A stretch of DNA of 64,000 bases from Mycobacterium intracellulare ATCC 13950 (GTDB taxonomy: Bacteria; Actinomycetota; Actinomycetes; Mycobacteriales; Mycobacteriaceae). A program made the position numbers and the translations under genes. The stretch spans positions 1,612,001 through 1,676,000 of the forward strand of contig NC_016946.1 of assembly GCF_000277125.1 (NCBI RefSeq), in the 5' to 3' direction. Of this stretch, positions 35,970-44,366 are shown one piece after another. The stretch's first letter is position 1, and the number at the start of each line of letters is the position of its first letter. The notes under the pieces are model-generated. The model saw only the letters and a list, made by a program, of their open reading frames with translations. It was not told where the DNA came from and searched no databases.

Positions 35970-37453
35970 GCGACCTCCTGTGGCGGCCAATGGTTTACCG
36001 GATGCTCGAGAGTGGTCCAAAGATATTGGGTGGCATAGGAACGCCAGGGGCGCCAACGGGCGCCGCGTTCCACGAGGGAGCGTTCGTCGGACGGCAATCC
36101 CAGCTGTTTGGCGGCCAGGCGCAGCCCGAGGTCGCTGGCGGGGAAGGCGTCGGGGTCGCCAAGGCCGCGCATCGCGATCACTTCCGCGGTCCAGGGGCCC
36201 ACCCCGGGCAGCGCGAGCAACTGTCTGCGGGCACTGTCCCAGTCGCATCCGGTGTCCAGCACGATGCTGCCGTCGGCGAGGCCGGCAACCAATGCGCTGA
36301 GCGTGCGGCGGCGGGCCTTGGGCACCGCCAGATGGACGGGATCGATCTCGGCGAGCTCCTCGACCGAGGGGAAGGTGTGGGTCAACGTTCCCTCGGCGTC
36401 GTTGACCGGCCGTCCGTACGCGGCGACCAGCCGCCCGGCATGGGTGCTCGCGGCCCTGGTCGACACCTGCTGCCCGAGCACTGCGCGCACCGCGAGTTCG
36501 GCTTCGTCGACGGTGCGCGGAATGCGCTGCCCGGGCGCCTTGGCCACGACGGGTCGCAGTCCGGCGTCCGCGCCCAGCGCTTCGTCGACCGCCTCCGGGT
36601 CCGCGTCGAGGTCCAGCAGCCGCCGGCAGCGGGCGATCGCCGTGGTCAGATCGCGGAAATCGTCGAGCACGAGGACGCAACGGACATGGTCGACGGCGGG
36701 CGTCAGGTTCACGATGGCGTTGCCGAACGGAAGGCGCAAGCTGCGTCGGTACCCGCCATCGCGGACCTCCTCGCAACCGGGAACGGCGCCGGCCGCGAGA
36801 TGGCCGAAGACGCCCTCGTAGGCGAAGGGTGTGCGCACCGGGAGCCGAAGGCACACGGTGCCAGGCGAATTGGCCTCGGACGCGGTACGGGCGGCCGCGC
36901 GCCGGCGCAGGGCGCTCGGTGTGCCTTCGAACACCGATCGCACGGTGTCGTTGAACTGACGGATGCTGGAAAAGCCCGCGGCGAATGCGACGTCGCCGAA
37001 CGGCAGGTCCGTCGTCTCGATCAACACGCGGGCGGTCTGGGCGCGCTGCGCCCGGGCCAGTGCCAGCGGGCCGGCGCCGACCTCGGCCTGCAGGAGCCGT
37101 TCGAGCTGGCGAGTGGTGTAACCGAGGTGGGCGGCCAGACCACCCACACCGTCGCGGTCCACGGTGCCGTCGGCGATCAGCCGCATCGTGCGCGCCACCA
37201 CGTCACCGCGCACGTTCCATTCGGGGGAACCCGGAGAGGCATCGGGACGGCACCGTTTGCAGGCCCGAAAGCCGGCCCGCTGGGCGGCCGCCGCGGTGGG
37301 GTAGAACCGCACGTTGCGGGCGAACGGCGGCCGCACCGGGCAGCTGGGCCGGCAGTAGATCCGGGTGGTCAGCACCGCGGTGACGAACCAGCCGTCGAAC
37401 CGGGCGTCCTTGGACTGGACGGCGCGGTAGCAGCGGTCGAAATCGTCGTGCAC
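35966..37453 (-). CDS. alkA: Fused Ada-type methylphosphotriester domain and AlkA DNA-3-methyladenine glycosylase
   Basis: 495 residues in three parts. Residues 1-75: Ada zinc domain with the four cysteines C34, C38, C65 and C68 (CRPSC and CKRC), which accepts methyl groups from phosphotriesters. About 80-180: AraC-type HTH (GVGGLAAHLGYTTRQLERLL), the transcriptional activator part of the adaptive response. About 200-490: AlkA N-terminal domain and HhH-GPD glycosylase with LPGVGPWTAEVIAM and the catalytic Asp in ASDLGLR. The GTG start at 37453 follows the recognised domain border. A single protein thus combines sensing, activation and base excision, with ogt coupled behind it. Confidence 0.96.
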   Translation of the reverse strand: MHDDFDRCYRAVQSKDARFDGWFVTAVLTTRIYCRPSCPVRPPFARNVRFYPTAAAAQRAGFRACKRCRPDASPGSPEWNVRGDVVARTMRLIADGTVDRDGVGGLAAHLGYTTRQLERLLQAEVGAGPLALARAQRAQTARVLIETTDLPFGDVAFAAGFSSIRQFNDTVRSVFEGTPSALRRRAAARTASEANSPGTVCLRLPVRTPFAYEGVFGHLAAGAVPGCEEVRDGGYRRSLRLPFGNAIVNLTPAVDHVRCVLVLDDFRDLTTAIARCRRLLDLDADPEAVDEALGADAGLRPVVAKAPGQRIPRTVDEAELAVRAVLGQQVSTRAASTHAGRLVAAYGRPVNDAEGTLTHTFPSVEELAEIDPVHLAVPKARRRTLSALVAGLADGSIVLDTGCDWDSARRQLLALPGVGPWTAEVIAMRGLGDPDAFPASDLGLRLAAKQLGLPSDERSLVERGARWRPWRSYATQYLWTTLEHPVNHWPPQEVA

Positions 37454-37666
37454 GCTTCCAGACTTACACCCGGGCACCGACAAAACTAGCGGGAAAGCGA
37501 CATCGTGGTGGGCGGGCACGCATCGGTGTCGGTCGGCCTCACGTCGGAGCGGCTTTCTTGTCGATTCGAGGTACTTCCCGCACGCGATGGTATTTACTGT
37601 GACCCAACTCGCCGGCTCTGACGGCGTGACCCGACGGGGTGAGTGAGTTCGGGGAAAGGCGAACCG

Positions 37667-38740
37667 ATGAAGCGGCTGGCGACGTGGTGGGGGCAGGACG
37701 ACCACTTCGATTGGCTGACAGGTTATTTGCAAGCGCACGGGCTGAGCACCAACACCCGCAGGGTGTTGGCTGTCGTGGCGTCCTCGTTGGTGCTGGTGCC
37801 CGTCAATGTGTACTGGGGCCCCGAGCCGTTGTATCCCCATGTGGCGCTGACGGTTTCGGTCGTGTCCGCCGTGATCGGACTGGGCATGGCGGTGCTGTGG
37901 TTGAGCGGATGGCCCACCCGGCGCCAGTCGATCTTCTACATCATGACCGGCTGCGTATCCATTGGCGGCGGCTGTCTGTGGCAGCCCCAGCCGCTCGTCG
38001 GGCTGATGTCCTGCTCGGCGCTCTCGGTGACCGGCGGCTACATCGCGTTCTTCCACACCACCAGGCTCATGGCGCTGAACCTCGGCGTGGCCAGCGCGAT
38101 CGGGGCCTGGCAGGCGGTGCGTCTGGCCGCCGAGGGGCAAGCAGTGTTGGCCTTCACCGGCTACTTCCTGGTTCTGGAACTCAACGTGGTCGTTCCGCTC
38201 GCCATCCAGGTCGTGGTGCGCGCCCTGTGGGTTGATCTCTCGCGTGCCAACCGCGATCCGCTGACCGGCCTGCTGAACCGGCGAGCCTGCGACAGGGAGA
38301 TAGTCGGCCGGATGCTCGCGGGCGCGCATCACATGTTCTTGGCGGTGGCCATGGTCGATCTGGACCGCTTCAAAGAGCTCAACGACACCCGCGGGCACGC
38401 GGCCGGCGATGAGGCGCTCATCGAGGTGGCCGGCACCCTGACGACCGCCTGCGGAGAGACCGCGATCGTCGGCCGCGTCGGCGGGGAGGAGTTCCTGGTC
38501 GCCGACATCGTCACCGCGGACCAGCTGCCAGAGTGGGGCCGACAGCTCTGTGACGCGATAGCCGCGATGAACGCATCGGTGACCGCCAGCGTCGGGATCG
38601 CCACCCTCGCGTTGCGCAGCGTCGTCTCGGACTATGCCGAGCACGCGTTCCACCAATTGGTCGCCCAGGCCGACACCGCGATGTATGAAGCCAAACGGTG
38701 CGGCGGCAACCAGAGTCGCCACCGCCAGGTGGCGGTCTGA
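37667..38740 (+). CDS. Membrane-anchored diguanylate cyclase (GGDEF)
   Basis: About 357 residues. Residues 30-200 form six hydrophobic segments; a GGDEF domain follows from DPLTGLLNRRA. The active-site signature is GGEEF in GRVGGEEFLV, with metal-binding MVDLDRFKELND, so it should make cyclic di-GMP. The inhibitory I-site (RxxD) expected just before the signature reads GETA, so product inhibition is probably lost. ATG 37667 is preferred because AAAGGCG precedes it; GTG 37643 would add 8 residues. It is divergent from alkA and convergent with the adenylate cyclase gene (13 nt between stops). No orthologue is recalled at this place in M. tuberculosis. Confidence 0.9.
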   Translation: MKRLATWWGQDDHFDWLTGYLQAHGLSTNTRRVLAVVASSLVLVPVNVYWGPEPLYPHVALTVSVVSAVIGLGMAVLWLSGWPTRRQSIFYIMTGCVSIGGGCLWQPQPLVGLMSCSALSVTGGYIAFFHTTRLMALNLGVASAIGAWQAVRLAAEGQAVLAFTGYFLVLELNVVVPLAIQVVVRALWVDLSRANRDPLTGLLNRRACDREIVGRMLAGAHHMFLAVAMVDLDRFKELNDTRGHAAGDEALIEVAGTLTTACGETAIVGRVGGEEFLVADIVTADQLPEWGRQLCDAIAAMNASVTASVGIATLALRSVVSDYAEHAFHQLVAQADTAMYEAKRCGGNQSRHRQVAV

Positions 38741-38753
38741 GCCCGCCGAACAC

Positions 38754-40379
38754 CTACTGAGCGGATGAAGGGGCGTCGACGAGCGACGCCAAACGGGTGG
38801 GGCGCTCGTGCCCGCGCAGGGTGACCGTTTCGCCCAATGACCAACGGGCCCGCTCGTCTTCGCTTGCGCCCTCGATGGCGTCGGCCGTCGCGAGCAGACG
38901 GTTGGTGTGTGACTTGGCGAGCTCGCACAGCCGCGCCGCCTCGTTGACCGGCTCCCCGATGACGGTGTATTCGAATCGTTCTTTGGCGCCGACATTTCCG
39001 GCGACGACCTGGCCCGCGGCCACGCCGATCCCGGCCTCGAGGTCGGACATCTCGTCCGCCAGGCGCTCGGCGATACACCGCGCGGCGGCCAGCGCCGCAT
39101 CTTCGGGACTGTCCAGGCGGTTGGGCGCGCCGAAGATGGCCAGCGTCGCGTCGCCTTCGAATTTGTTGACCAGCCCGCAGTAGCGGTCGACCTCCTCGAC
39201 GACGATCGCGAAGAAACGGTTCAGCACCGCAACGACTTCAGCCGGCGGCTGGCTCGTCACCAGCTGCGTCGACCCCACGATGTCGATGAAGACGACCGCG
39301 ACGTGGCGTTCTTCGCCGCCCAGCTTCGGCCGTTCGCGTTCCGCGGCCAGCGCCACCTCACGCCCGACGTGGCGGCCGAAGAGGTCGCGGACGCGTTCCC
39401 GCTCCCGCAGGCCGTCGACCATCGTGTTGAAGCCGCGTTGCAGCTCACCGAGTTCGGTACCGTCGAACACCACGAGGTCCCCCCGCAGATCGCCGCGCTC
39501 GACGCGCGCCAGCGCCGCACGGACCACCCGCACCGGTGTCGCGGTGAGCCAGGCCAGGATCCACATCAGGACGCACCCGAAGATCAACGGAGCCATCGAC
39601 ACGATCAACACGGCCACCGCGAACTGCGTCTGGGTCAGATTGCGCAGCACGAGCTCGAACAGAGCGAGCATCATGATCCCGATGACGGGCACGGCCGAAC
39701 CGAGGAACCAGACGACCATCGTGCGGCCCATGATGCCCGCCGCGAACCGTCGTGGCGGTGGACCGGCCTCGAGCGCCTGGGCGGCGACGGGCCGCAGCGC
39801 GAACTCCGCGAGCAGGTAACTAGCGGTGGCGACCACCACCCCGCCAAAGCTCACGACGAGCAGGAATCGCGGAATGAAGAGCGTGTTGACCATGCCGTAC
39901 AGCGTCGTCAGCAGTATCGTCCCGACGCCCCACAAGACGAGGTCGACGAGGGCGATGCGCCACGGCGCGACAAAGGTGTTGCGCTCGTCCTCTGGAGTCG
40001 GCTCGCGCTCTTCGATCGCCCAGCGCAGGGCGATCACGGTCCGGCGGGTGATCCAGTACGTGCCCCACGCCGAGGCCGCCACGATGTAGGCCGGGGAGGC
40101 ACCGAACGTGATCCACGCCGGCGCGTCGTCGAACACGCTCGGCACCGGGATGGCGACCGTCACCAAAAACAGCGCGACGGCGATGCCGATCAGGTTCGCG
40201 CCCAGCACCAGCACCGTCATGATGATCTGGATGCGCACCCGGCGGCGGCCCTGGCTTTCCGACACCCGACCGAGCAGCAGGGAGCCGTACGCCGGCGTCT
40301 CTGGCAGACGGCCGCTCTGACGGGTGACGCGCTCGAGCACCCGGCCTATTCGTTGTGCCAAGGACGTGTTGGCCGACAT
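38754..40379 (-). CDS. Membrane class III adenylate cyclase with HAMP domain
   Basis: 541 residues: six membrane segments in about 50-270, a HAMP linker ([21 protein letters not shown], about 280-330) and a C-terminal cyclase homology domain. Catalytic residues are kept: metal aspartates in [10 protein letters not shown] and [11 protein letters not shown], the lysine in VNKFEGD, and asparagine and arginine in [12 protein letters not shown]. It therefore should make cAMP from ATP. It corresponds to the Rv1318c/Rv1319c/Rv1320c set of M. tuberculosis, of which only one copy is present here. Divergent from nucS with 36 nt between starts. Confidence 0.94.
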   Translation of the reverse strand: MSANTSLAQRIGRVLERVTRQSGRLPETPAYGSLLLGRVSESQGRRRVRIQIIMTVLVLGANLIGIAVALFLVTVAIPVPSVFDDAPAWITFGASPAYIVAASAWGTYWITRRTVIALRWAIEEREPTPEDERNTFVAPWRIALVDLVLWGVGTILLTTLYGMVNTLFIPRFLLVVSFGGVVVATASYLLAEFALRPVAAQALEAGPPPRRFAAGIMGRTMVVWFLGSAVPVIGIMMLALFELVLRNLTQTQFAVAVLIVSMAPLIFGCVLMWILAWLTATPVRVVRAALARVERGDLRGDLVVFDGTELGELQRGFNTMVDGLRERERVRDLFGRHVGREVALAAERERPKLGGEERHVAVVFIDIVGSTQLVTSQPPAEVVAVLNRFFAIVVEEVDRYCGLVNKFEGDATLAIFGAPNRLDSPEDAALAAARCIAERLADEMSDLEAGIGVAAGQVVAGNVGAKERFEYTVIGEPVNEAARLCELAKSHTNRLLATADAIEGASEDERARWSLGETVTLRGHERPTRLASLVDAPSSAQ

Positions 40380-40415
40380 GGTGGCGTCAGCCTAATTTGT
40401 CGGCCACGCTCTAAG

Positions 40416-41093
40416 GTGAGTCGGGTGCGTCTAGTGATCGCTCAATGCACCGTGGACTACGTCGGCCGGCTCACCGCGCACCTGCCCTCCGCGCGCAGGC
40501 TGTTGCTGTTCAAGGCCGACGGATCGGTCAGTGTGCACGCCGACGACCGCGCCTACAAACCGCTGAATTGGATGAGCCCGCCGTGCTGGCTGAGCGAGCA
40601 GGCCGGTGACCCCCCGGTGTGGGTTGTCGAAAACAAGGCGGGCGAACAACTGCGCATCACCGTCGAGGAGATCGAACACGACTCCAGCCACGATCTCGGC
40701 GTGGACCCGGGGCTGGTCAAGGACGGCGTCGAAGCGCACCTGCAGGCGCTGCTCGCCGAGCACGTCCAGCTGCTCGGCGAGGGGTACACGCTGGTGCGTC
40801 GCGAGTACATGACCGCCATCGGCCCCGTCGATCTGCTGTGCCGCGACGAACGCGGCGGCTCGGTGGCGGTGGAGATCAAGCGGCGCGGCGAGATCGACGG
40901 CGTCGAGCAGCTCACCCGCTACCTCGAGCTGCTCAACCGGGACAGCCTGCTGGCGCCGGTGCAAGGGGTCTTCGCGGCGCAGCAGATCAAGCCGCAGGCG
41001 CGCACCCTGGCCGTCGATCGCGGGATCCGTTGTGTGACATTGGATTACGACAAGATGCGGGGCATGGACAACGACGAGTACCGGCTGTTCTGA
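40416..41093 (+). CDS. nucS: Mismatch-specific endonuclease NucS/EndoMS
   Basis: Core of the non-MutS mismatch repair of actinobacteria: cuts both strands at mismatched bases. 225 residues: N-terminal dimerisation and DNA-binding domain ([17 protein letters not shown]), then a PD-(D/E)XK nuclease domain with [13 protein letters not shown] and VAVEIKRRG. The C-terminus ends in DNDEYRLF, near the segment linked to the beta clamp. GTG 40416 gives the family N-terminus. Loss of this gene raises mutation rate in mycobacteria, so it is of interest for resistance evolution. Confidence 0.97.
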   Translation: MSRVRLVIAQCTVDYVGRLTAHLPSARRLLLFKADGSVSVHADDRAYKPLNWMSPPCWLSEQAGDPPVWVVENKAGEQLRITVEEIEHDSSHDLGVDPGLVKDGVEAHLQALLAEHVQLLGEGYTLVRREYMTAIGPVDLLCRDERGGSVAVEIKRRGEIDGVEQLTRYLELLNRDSLLAPVQGVFAAQQIKPQARTLAVDRGIRCVTLDYDKMRGMDNDEYRLF

Positions 41094-41115
41094 AGCCCGT
41101 CACTAGACTGATCGC

Positions 41116-41418
41116 ATGCCTCGGCGCCGCCCACCGCCACGCAGGCAGCGGCCGTCGGCGCCGCTGCTGCGCCGAGTGGAGGTCGGGCCCGACGGACACG
41201 AGTACGAGGTCCGTCCCGTTGCAGCGGCCCGAGCGGTCAAGACCTATCGCTGCCCGGGCTGTGATCACGAAATCCGCTCCGGCTCAGCTCATTTGGTGGT
41301 GTGGCCGATCGATTCGGTGTCCGGGACAGGCGCGGGTCACGTCGAGGACCGCCGGCATTGGCACACGCCGTGCTGGGCGCACCGCGCCACCCGCGGTCCC
41401 ACCAGGAAGTGGTCTTGA
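41116..41418 (+). CDS. Small basic protein with zinc-ribbon-like motif
   Basis: 100 residues. A proline/arginine-rich N-terminus (PRRRPPPRRQRP) precedes a small domain with CPGC at about 46-49 and a HWHTPCW segment near 82-88, together a likely Cys/His zinc site. The orthologue at this place in M. tuberculosis is Rv1322. No function is established; a nucleic-acid-binding role is plausible from the charge and motif. It follows nucS by 22 nt, so they may be co-transcribed. Confidence 0.85.
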   Translation: MPRRRPPPRRQRPSAPLLRRVEVGPDGHEYEVRPVAAARAVKTYRCPGCDHEIRSGSAHLVVWPIDSVSGTGAGHVEDRRHWHTPCWAHRATRGPTRKWS

Positions 41419-41428
41419 CTACCGGCTT

Positions 41429-41893
41429 TCAGGCGGCCGGTTCGACGAGCTCGATCAGCACTCCGCCGCCGTCCTTGGGGTGGATGAAGTTGATCCGGGA
41501 GTTTGCCGTGCCGCGCCGGGGCGCGTCGTAGATCAACCGCACGCCTTGCTCGCGGAGCCGCTCGACCATGGCGTCGAGGTCGCTGACCCGAACGGCCATC
41601 TGCTGAATGCCCGGCCCGCGCTTGTCGAGGAACTTCGCGATCGTCGAGGACTCGTCGATCGGGGCCATCAACTGGATCTGCGCGGTGCCCGCCGGGGCGC
41701 CCCGCACCGCCAGCATGGCTTCGCGGATTCCCTGCTCCTCGTTGACTTCCTCGTGCACCAGGATCATGCCGAGGTGGTCGTGGTACCAGTCGATGGCGGC
41801 GTCCAGGTCGGCGACTGCGATGCCGACGTGATCGATCGCCGTCACCAGTGAGGTGGCCAGGATCTGACGGGCGTCAACTTGATCGGTCGTCAT
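41429..41893 (-). CDS. mce: Methylmalonyl-CoA epimerase
   Basis: Interconverts (S)- and (R)-methylmalonyl-CoA in propionate metabolism. 154 residues of the VOC (glyoxalase) fold: two betaalphabeta repeats beginning AIDHVGIAVADLDAA and QQMAVRVSDLDAMVERL, with metal ligands H (DHVGIAV), Q/H and E (ELVEP). It fits with the cobalamin adenosyltransferase in this window, since the next enzyme, methylmalonyl-CoA mutase, needs that cofactor. ATG 41893 chosen over an upstream codon because the divergent fadA4 promoter lies there. Confidence 0.93.
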   Translation of the reverse strand: MTTDQVDARQILATSLVTAIDHVGIAVADLDAAIDWYHDHLGMILVHEEVNEEQGIREAMLAVRGAPAGTAQIQLMAPIDESSTIAKFLDKRGPGIQQMAVRVSDLDAMVERLREQGVRLIYDAPRRGTANSRINFIHPKDGGGVLIELVEPAA

Positions 41894-41985
41894 CACATAA
41901 CGGTAACCTGGCGGCAAAGATTGCGCTTCTCCGGGAGTCCGAATCGGCCGTCGGGGGAGCGCCCAGCAGGCCTTAGGAGAGAGTC

Positions 41986-43179
41986 ATGACGACGTCGGTG
42001 ATCGTTGCTGGAGCGCGCACACCCATCGGCAAGCTGATGGGTTCGCTGAAGGATTTCTCGGGCAGCGATCTGGGCGCCATCGCGATCGCCGGCGCGCTGG
42101 AGAAGGCCTTCCCAAATGTTCAAGAGCCGGGTTCGTTGGTCGACTACGTGATCATGGGCCAGGTGTTGACGGCCGGGGCGGGCCAGATGCCCGCACGCCA
42201 GGCGGCCGTGGCCGCCGGCATCGGCTGGGACGTTCCGGCGCTGACCATCAACAAGATGTGCCTGTCCGGAATCGACTCCATCGCGCTGGCCGACCAGCTC
42301 ATTCGCGCCGGGGAGTTCGACGTGGTGGTCGCCGGCGGCCAGGAGTCCATGTCCAAGGCGCCGCACCTGCTGATGGACAGCCGCTCGGGCTACAAGTACG
42401 GCGACGTCACGGTCCTCGACCACATGGCCTACGACGGCCTGCATGACGTGTTCACCGACCAGCCCATGGGCGCGCTCACCGAACAGCGCAACGACGTCGA
42501 CAAGTTCACCCGCCAGGAGCAGGACGAGTTCGCTGCCGGGTCGCATCAGAAGGCGGCCGCGGCGTGGAAGGACGGCGTCTTCACCGACGAGGTGGTGCCG
42601 GTCAACATCCCGCAACGCAAGGGTGATCCGCTGCAGTTCACCGAGGACGAAGGCATCCGCGCCAACACCACGGCCGAGTCGCTGGCCGGCCTCAAGCCGG
42701 CGTTTCGCCGCGATGGCACCATCACCGCCGGTTCGGCCTCCCAGATCTCCGATGGCGCCGCCGCGGTGGTGGTGATGAGCAAGGCCAAAGCGCAGGAGCT
42801 GGGGCTGAGCTGGCTGGCCGAGATCGGCGCGCACGGGGTGGTGGCCGGTCCGGACTCCACCCTGCAGTCGCAGCCCGCCAACGCGATCAAGAAGGCCATC
42901 AGCCGCGAGGGCATCTCCGTCGACCAGCTCGATGTCGTGGAGATCAACGAGGCGTTTGCCGCGGTCGCGCTGGCCTCGACCCGCGAACTCGGCGTGAATC
43001 CCGACATCGTCAACGTCAACGGCGGCGCGATCGCGGTCGGGCATCCCATCGGCATGTCGGGAGCGCGCATCACGCTGCATGCGGCCCTGGAATTGGCGCG
43101 GCGGGGGTCCGGATACGCCGTCGCGGCGCTCTGCGGGGCCGGAGGGCAGGGCGACGCCCTGGTTCTGCGGGCGGGTTAG
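41986..43179 (+). CDS. fadA4: Acetyl-CoA acetyltransferase (thiolase)
   Basis: Biosynthetic-type thiolase that condenses or cleaves acetoacetyl-CoA. 397 residues: nucleophile C92 in NKMCLSGID, the GQESMS loop, [17 protein letters not shown] with the catalytic His, and [10 protein letters not shown] with the second cysteine near the C-terminus. GGAGAG precedes the ATG. It is divergent from the epimerase gene (92 nt). Usual length for the family. Confidence 0.96.
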   Translation: MTTSVIVAGARTPIGKLMGSLKDFSGSDLGAIAIAGALEKAFPNVQEPGSLVDYVIMGQVLTAGAGQMPARQAAVAAGIGWDVPALTINKMCLSGIDSIALADQLIRAGEFDVVVAGGQESMSKAPHLLMDSRSGYKYGDVTVLDHMAYDGLHDVFTDQPMGALTEQRNDVDKFTRQEQDEFAAGSHQKAAAAWKDGVFTDEVVPVNIPQRKGDPLQFTEDEGIRANTTAESLAGLKPAFRRDGTITAGSASQISDGAAAVVVMSKAKAQELGLSWLAEIGAHGVVAGPDSTLQSQPANAIKKAISREGISVDQLDVVEINEAFAAVALASTRELGVNPDIVNVNGGAIAVGHPIGMSGARITLHAALELARRGSGYAVAALCGAGGQGDALVLRAG

Positions 43180-43262
43180 CCAGGGATCGCCGCTCCCCGC
43201 GACGTTGCTGGCGCCGTGCGGCGGCAAGAATTTTGTGATCTTCGTCATACGGGCCGATCACG

Positions 43263-43282
43263 CCCCTTTTTGAGGGGATTTT
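43263..43282 (+). terminator. Weak terminator-like hairpin after fadA4
   Basis: CCCCT (43263-43267), loop TTTTG, AGGGG (43273-43277), then ATTTT. Only a 5-bp stem, 84 nt after the fadA4 stop; could also lie in the promoter region of the next gene. The rest of the 181-nt gap shows nothing. Confidence 0.4.
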
Positions 43283-43360
43283 CGGCCCCGTCCCGGCCGT
43301 GCCCGAGCGGCGCCGCCACCGGGTGGATCGGTAGCCCGCGCGCATGACAAACTTGACGGC

Positions 43361-44275
43361 GTGACGCGTCCGCGACCTTCCATCGGCCCCGCGCTGACCG
43401 GTGCTGTCGATCTGTCCGGTCTCAAGCAGCGCGCCCAGTCGCCCGGCGCCGCTCCGGGAGGGCCCACGTCCCCGACCCCCGAGGGGGGTGGCATCACCGC
43501 GGTCACCGAGGCCAACTTCGAGGCCGAGGTTCTGCTGCGGTCCGAGGAAGTGCCGGTCGTCGTGCTGCTGTGGTCGCCGCGCAGCGACGCGTGCGTCCAG
43601 CTTCTCGACACGCTGTCCGGGCTGTCCGGCCAGGACAACGGCAAGTGGTCGCTGACCTCCGTCAATGTCGATGTCGCGCCCAGGGTCGCCCAGATCTTCG
43701 GCGTCGACGCCGTCCCCACCGTGGTGGCCTTGGCGGCCGGGCAGCCGATCTCGAGTTTCCAAGGCGTGCAGCCGGCCGAGCAACTGCGCGGCTGGCTGGA
43801 CCAAATCCTCTCCGCGACCGCCGGGAAGCTTAGGGGCGCAACGGGTTCCGCGGAACCCGACGTCGTCGACCCCGAGCTGGCCGCGGCGCGCCAGCAGCTG
43901 GAGGACGGTGACTTCGAGGCCGCCAAGGCGTCCTATCAGTCGATCCTGGATGCCAACCCGGCCAGCGCGGAGGCCAAGGGCGCGATCCGCCAGATCGAGT
44001 TCCTGACGCGCGCGACCGCCCAGCGCCCGGACGCCGTCGCGGTCGCCGACGCGGCGCCGACCGACATCGAAGCCGCCCTCGCGGCCGCCGACGTGCAGAT
44101 CCTCAACCAAGAGGTCGCCGCCGCGTTCGAGCGACTGATCGCCTTGGTGCGCAGCACATCCGGCGATGATCGCGCGTTGGTGCGCACCCGCCTGGTGGAG
44201 CTGTTCGAACTGTTCGACCCGGCCGATCCCGAGGTCGTCGTCGGGCGACGAAACCTCGCCAACGCGCTGTACTGA
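43361..44275 (+). CDS. Thioredoxin-TPR protein, CnoX/YbbN-like
   Basis: 304 residues: an N-terminal disordered leader rich in Pro and Gly (1-45), a thioredoxin-fold domain (about 46-160) and a helical TPR-like region (about 170-300). The CxxC site is reduced to a single cysteine: LLWSPRSDAC in place of WCGPC, so it cannot act as a normal disulfide reductase; in YbbN-type proteins this region serves a holdase role. The cis-Pro loop DAVPTVV is kept. Orthologue in M. tuberculosis is Rv1324. No PE_PGRS gene follows, unlike that genome. Confidence 0.9.
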   Translation: MTRPRPSIGPALTGAVDLSGLKQRAQSPGAAPGGPTSPTPEGGGITAVTEANFEAEVLLRSEEVPVVVLLWSPRSDACVQLLDTLSGLSGQDNGKWSLTSVNVDVAPRVAQIFGVDAVPTVVALAAGQPISSFQGVQPAEQLRGWLDQILSATAGKLRGATGSAEPDVVDPELAAARQQLEDGDFEAAKASYQSILDANPASAEAKGAIRQIEFLTRATAQRPDAVAVADAAPTDIEAALAAADVQILNQEVAAAFERLIALVRSTSGDDRALVRTRLVELFELFDPADPEVVVGRRNLANALY

Positions 44276-44366
44276 CGCGAAATCGGCTCACGAACGTCGA
44301 GTTGTTGGCGCCAACAGCGCCGAAATCGCGCAACTAGTCCACGTTCGGCGATGGGGTTAAGGGCCC

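Noticed and set aside
35687..37489. 600-codon plus-strand frame opposite ogt and alkA
   Set aside because: The minus strand has intact Ada, AlkA and Ogt motifs. The plus frame is Arg/Gly/Ala-rich filler typical of antisense GC-rich DNA.
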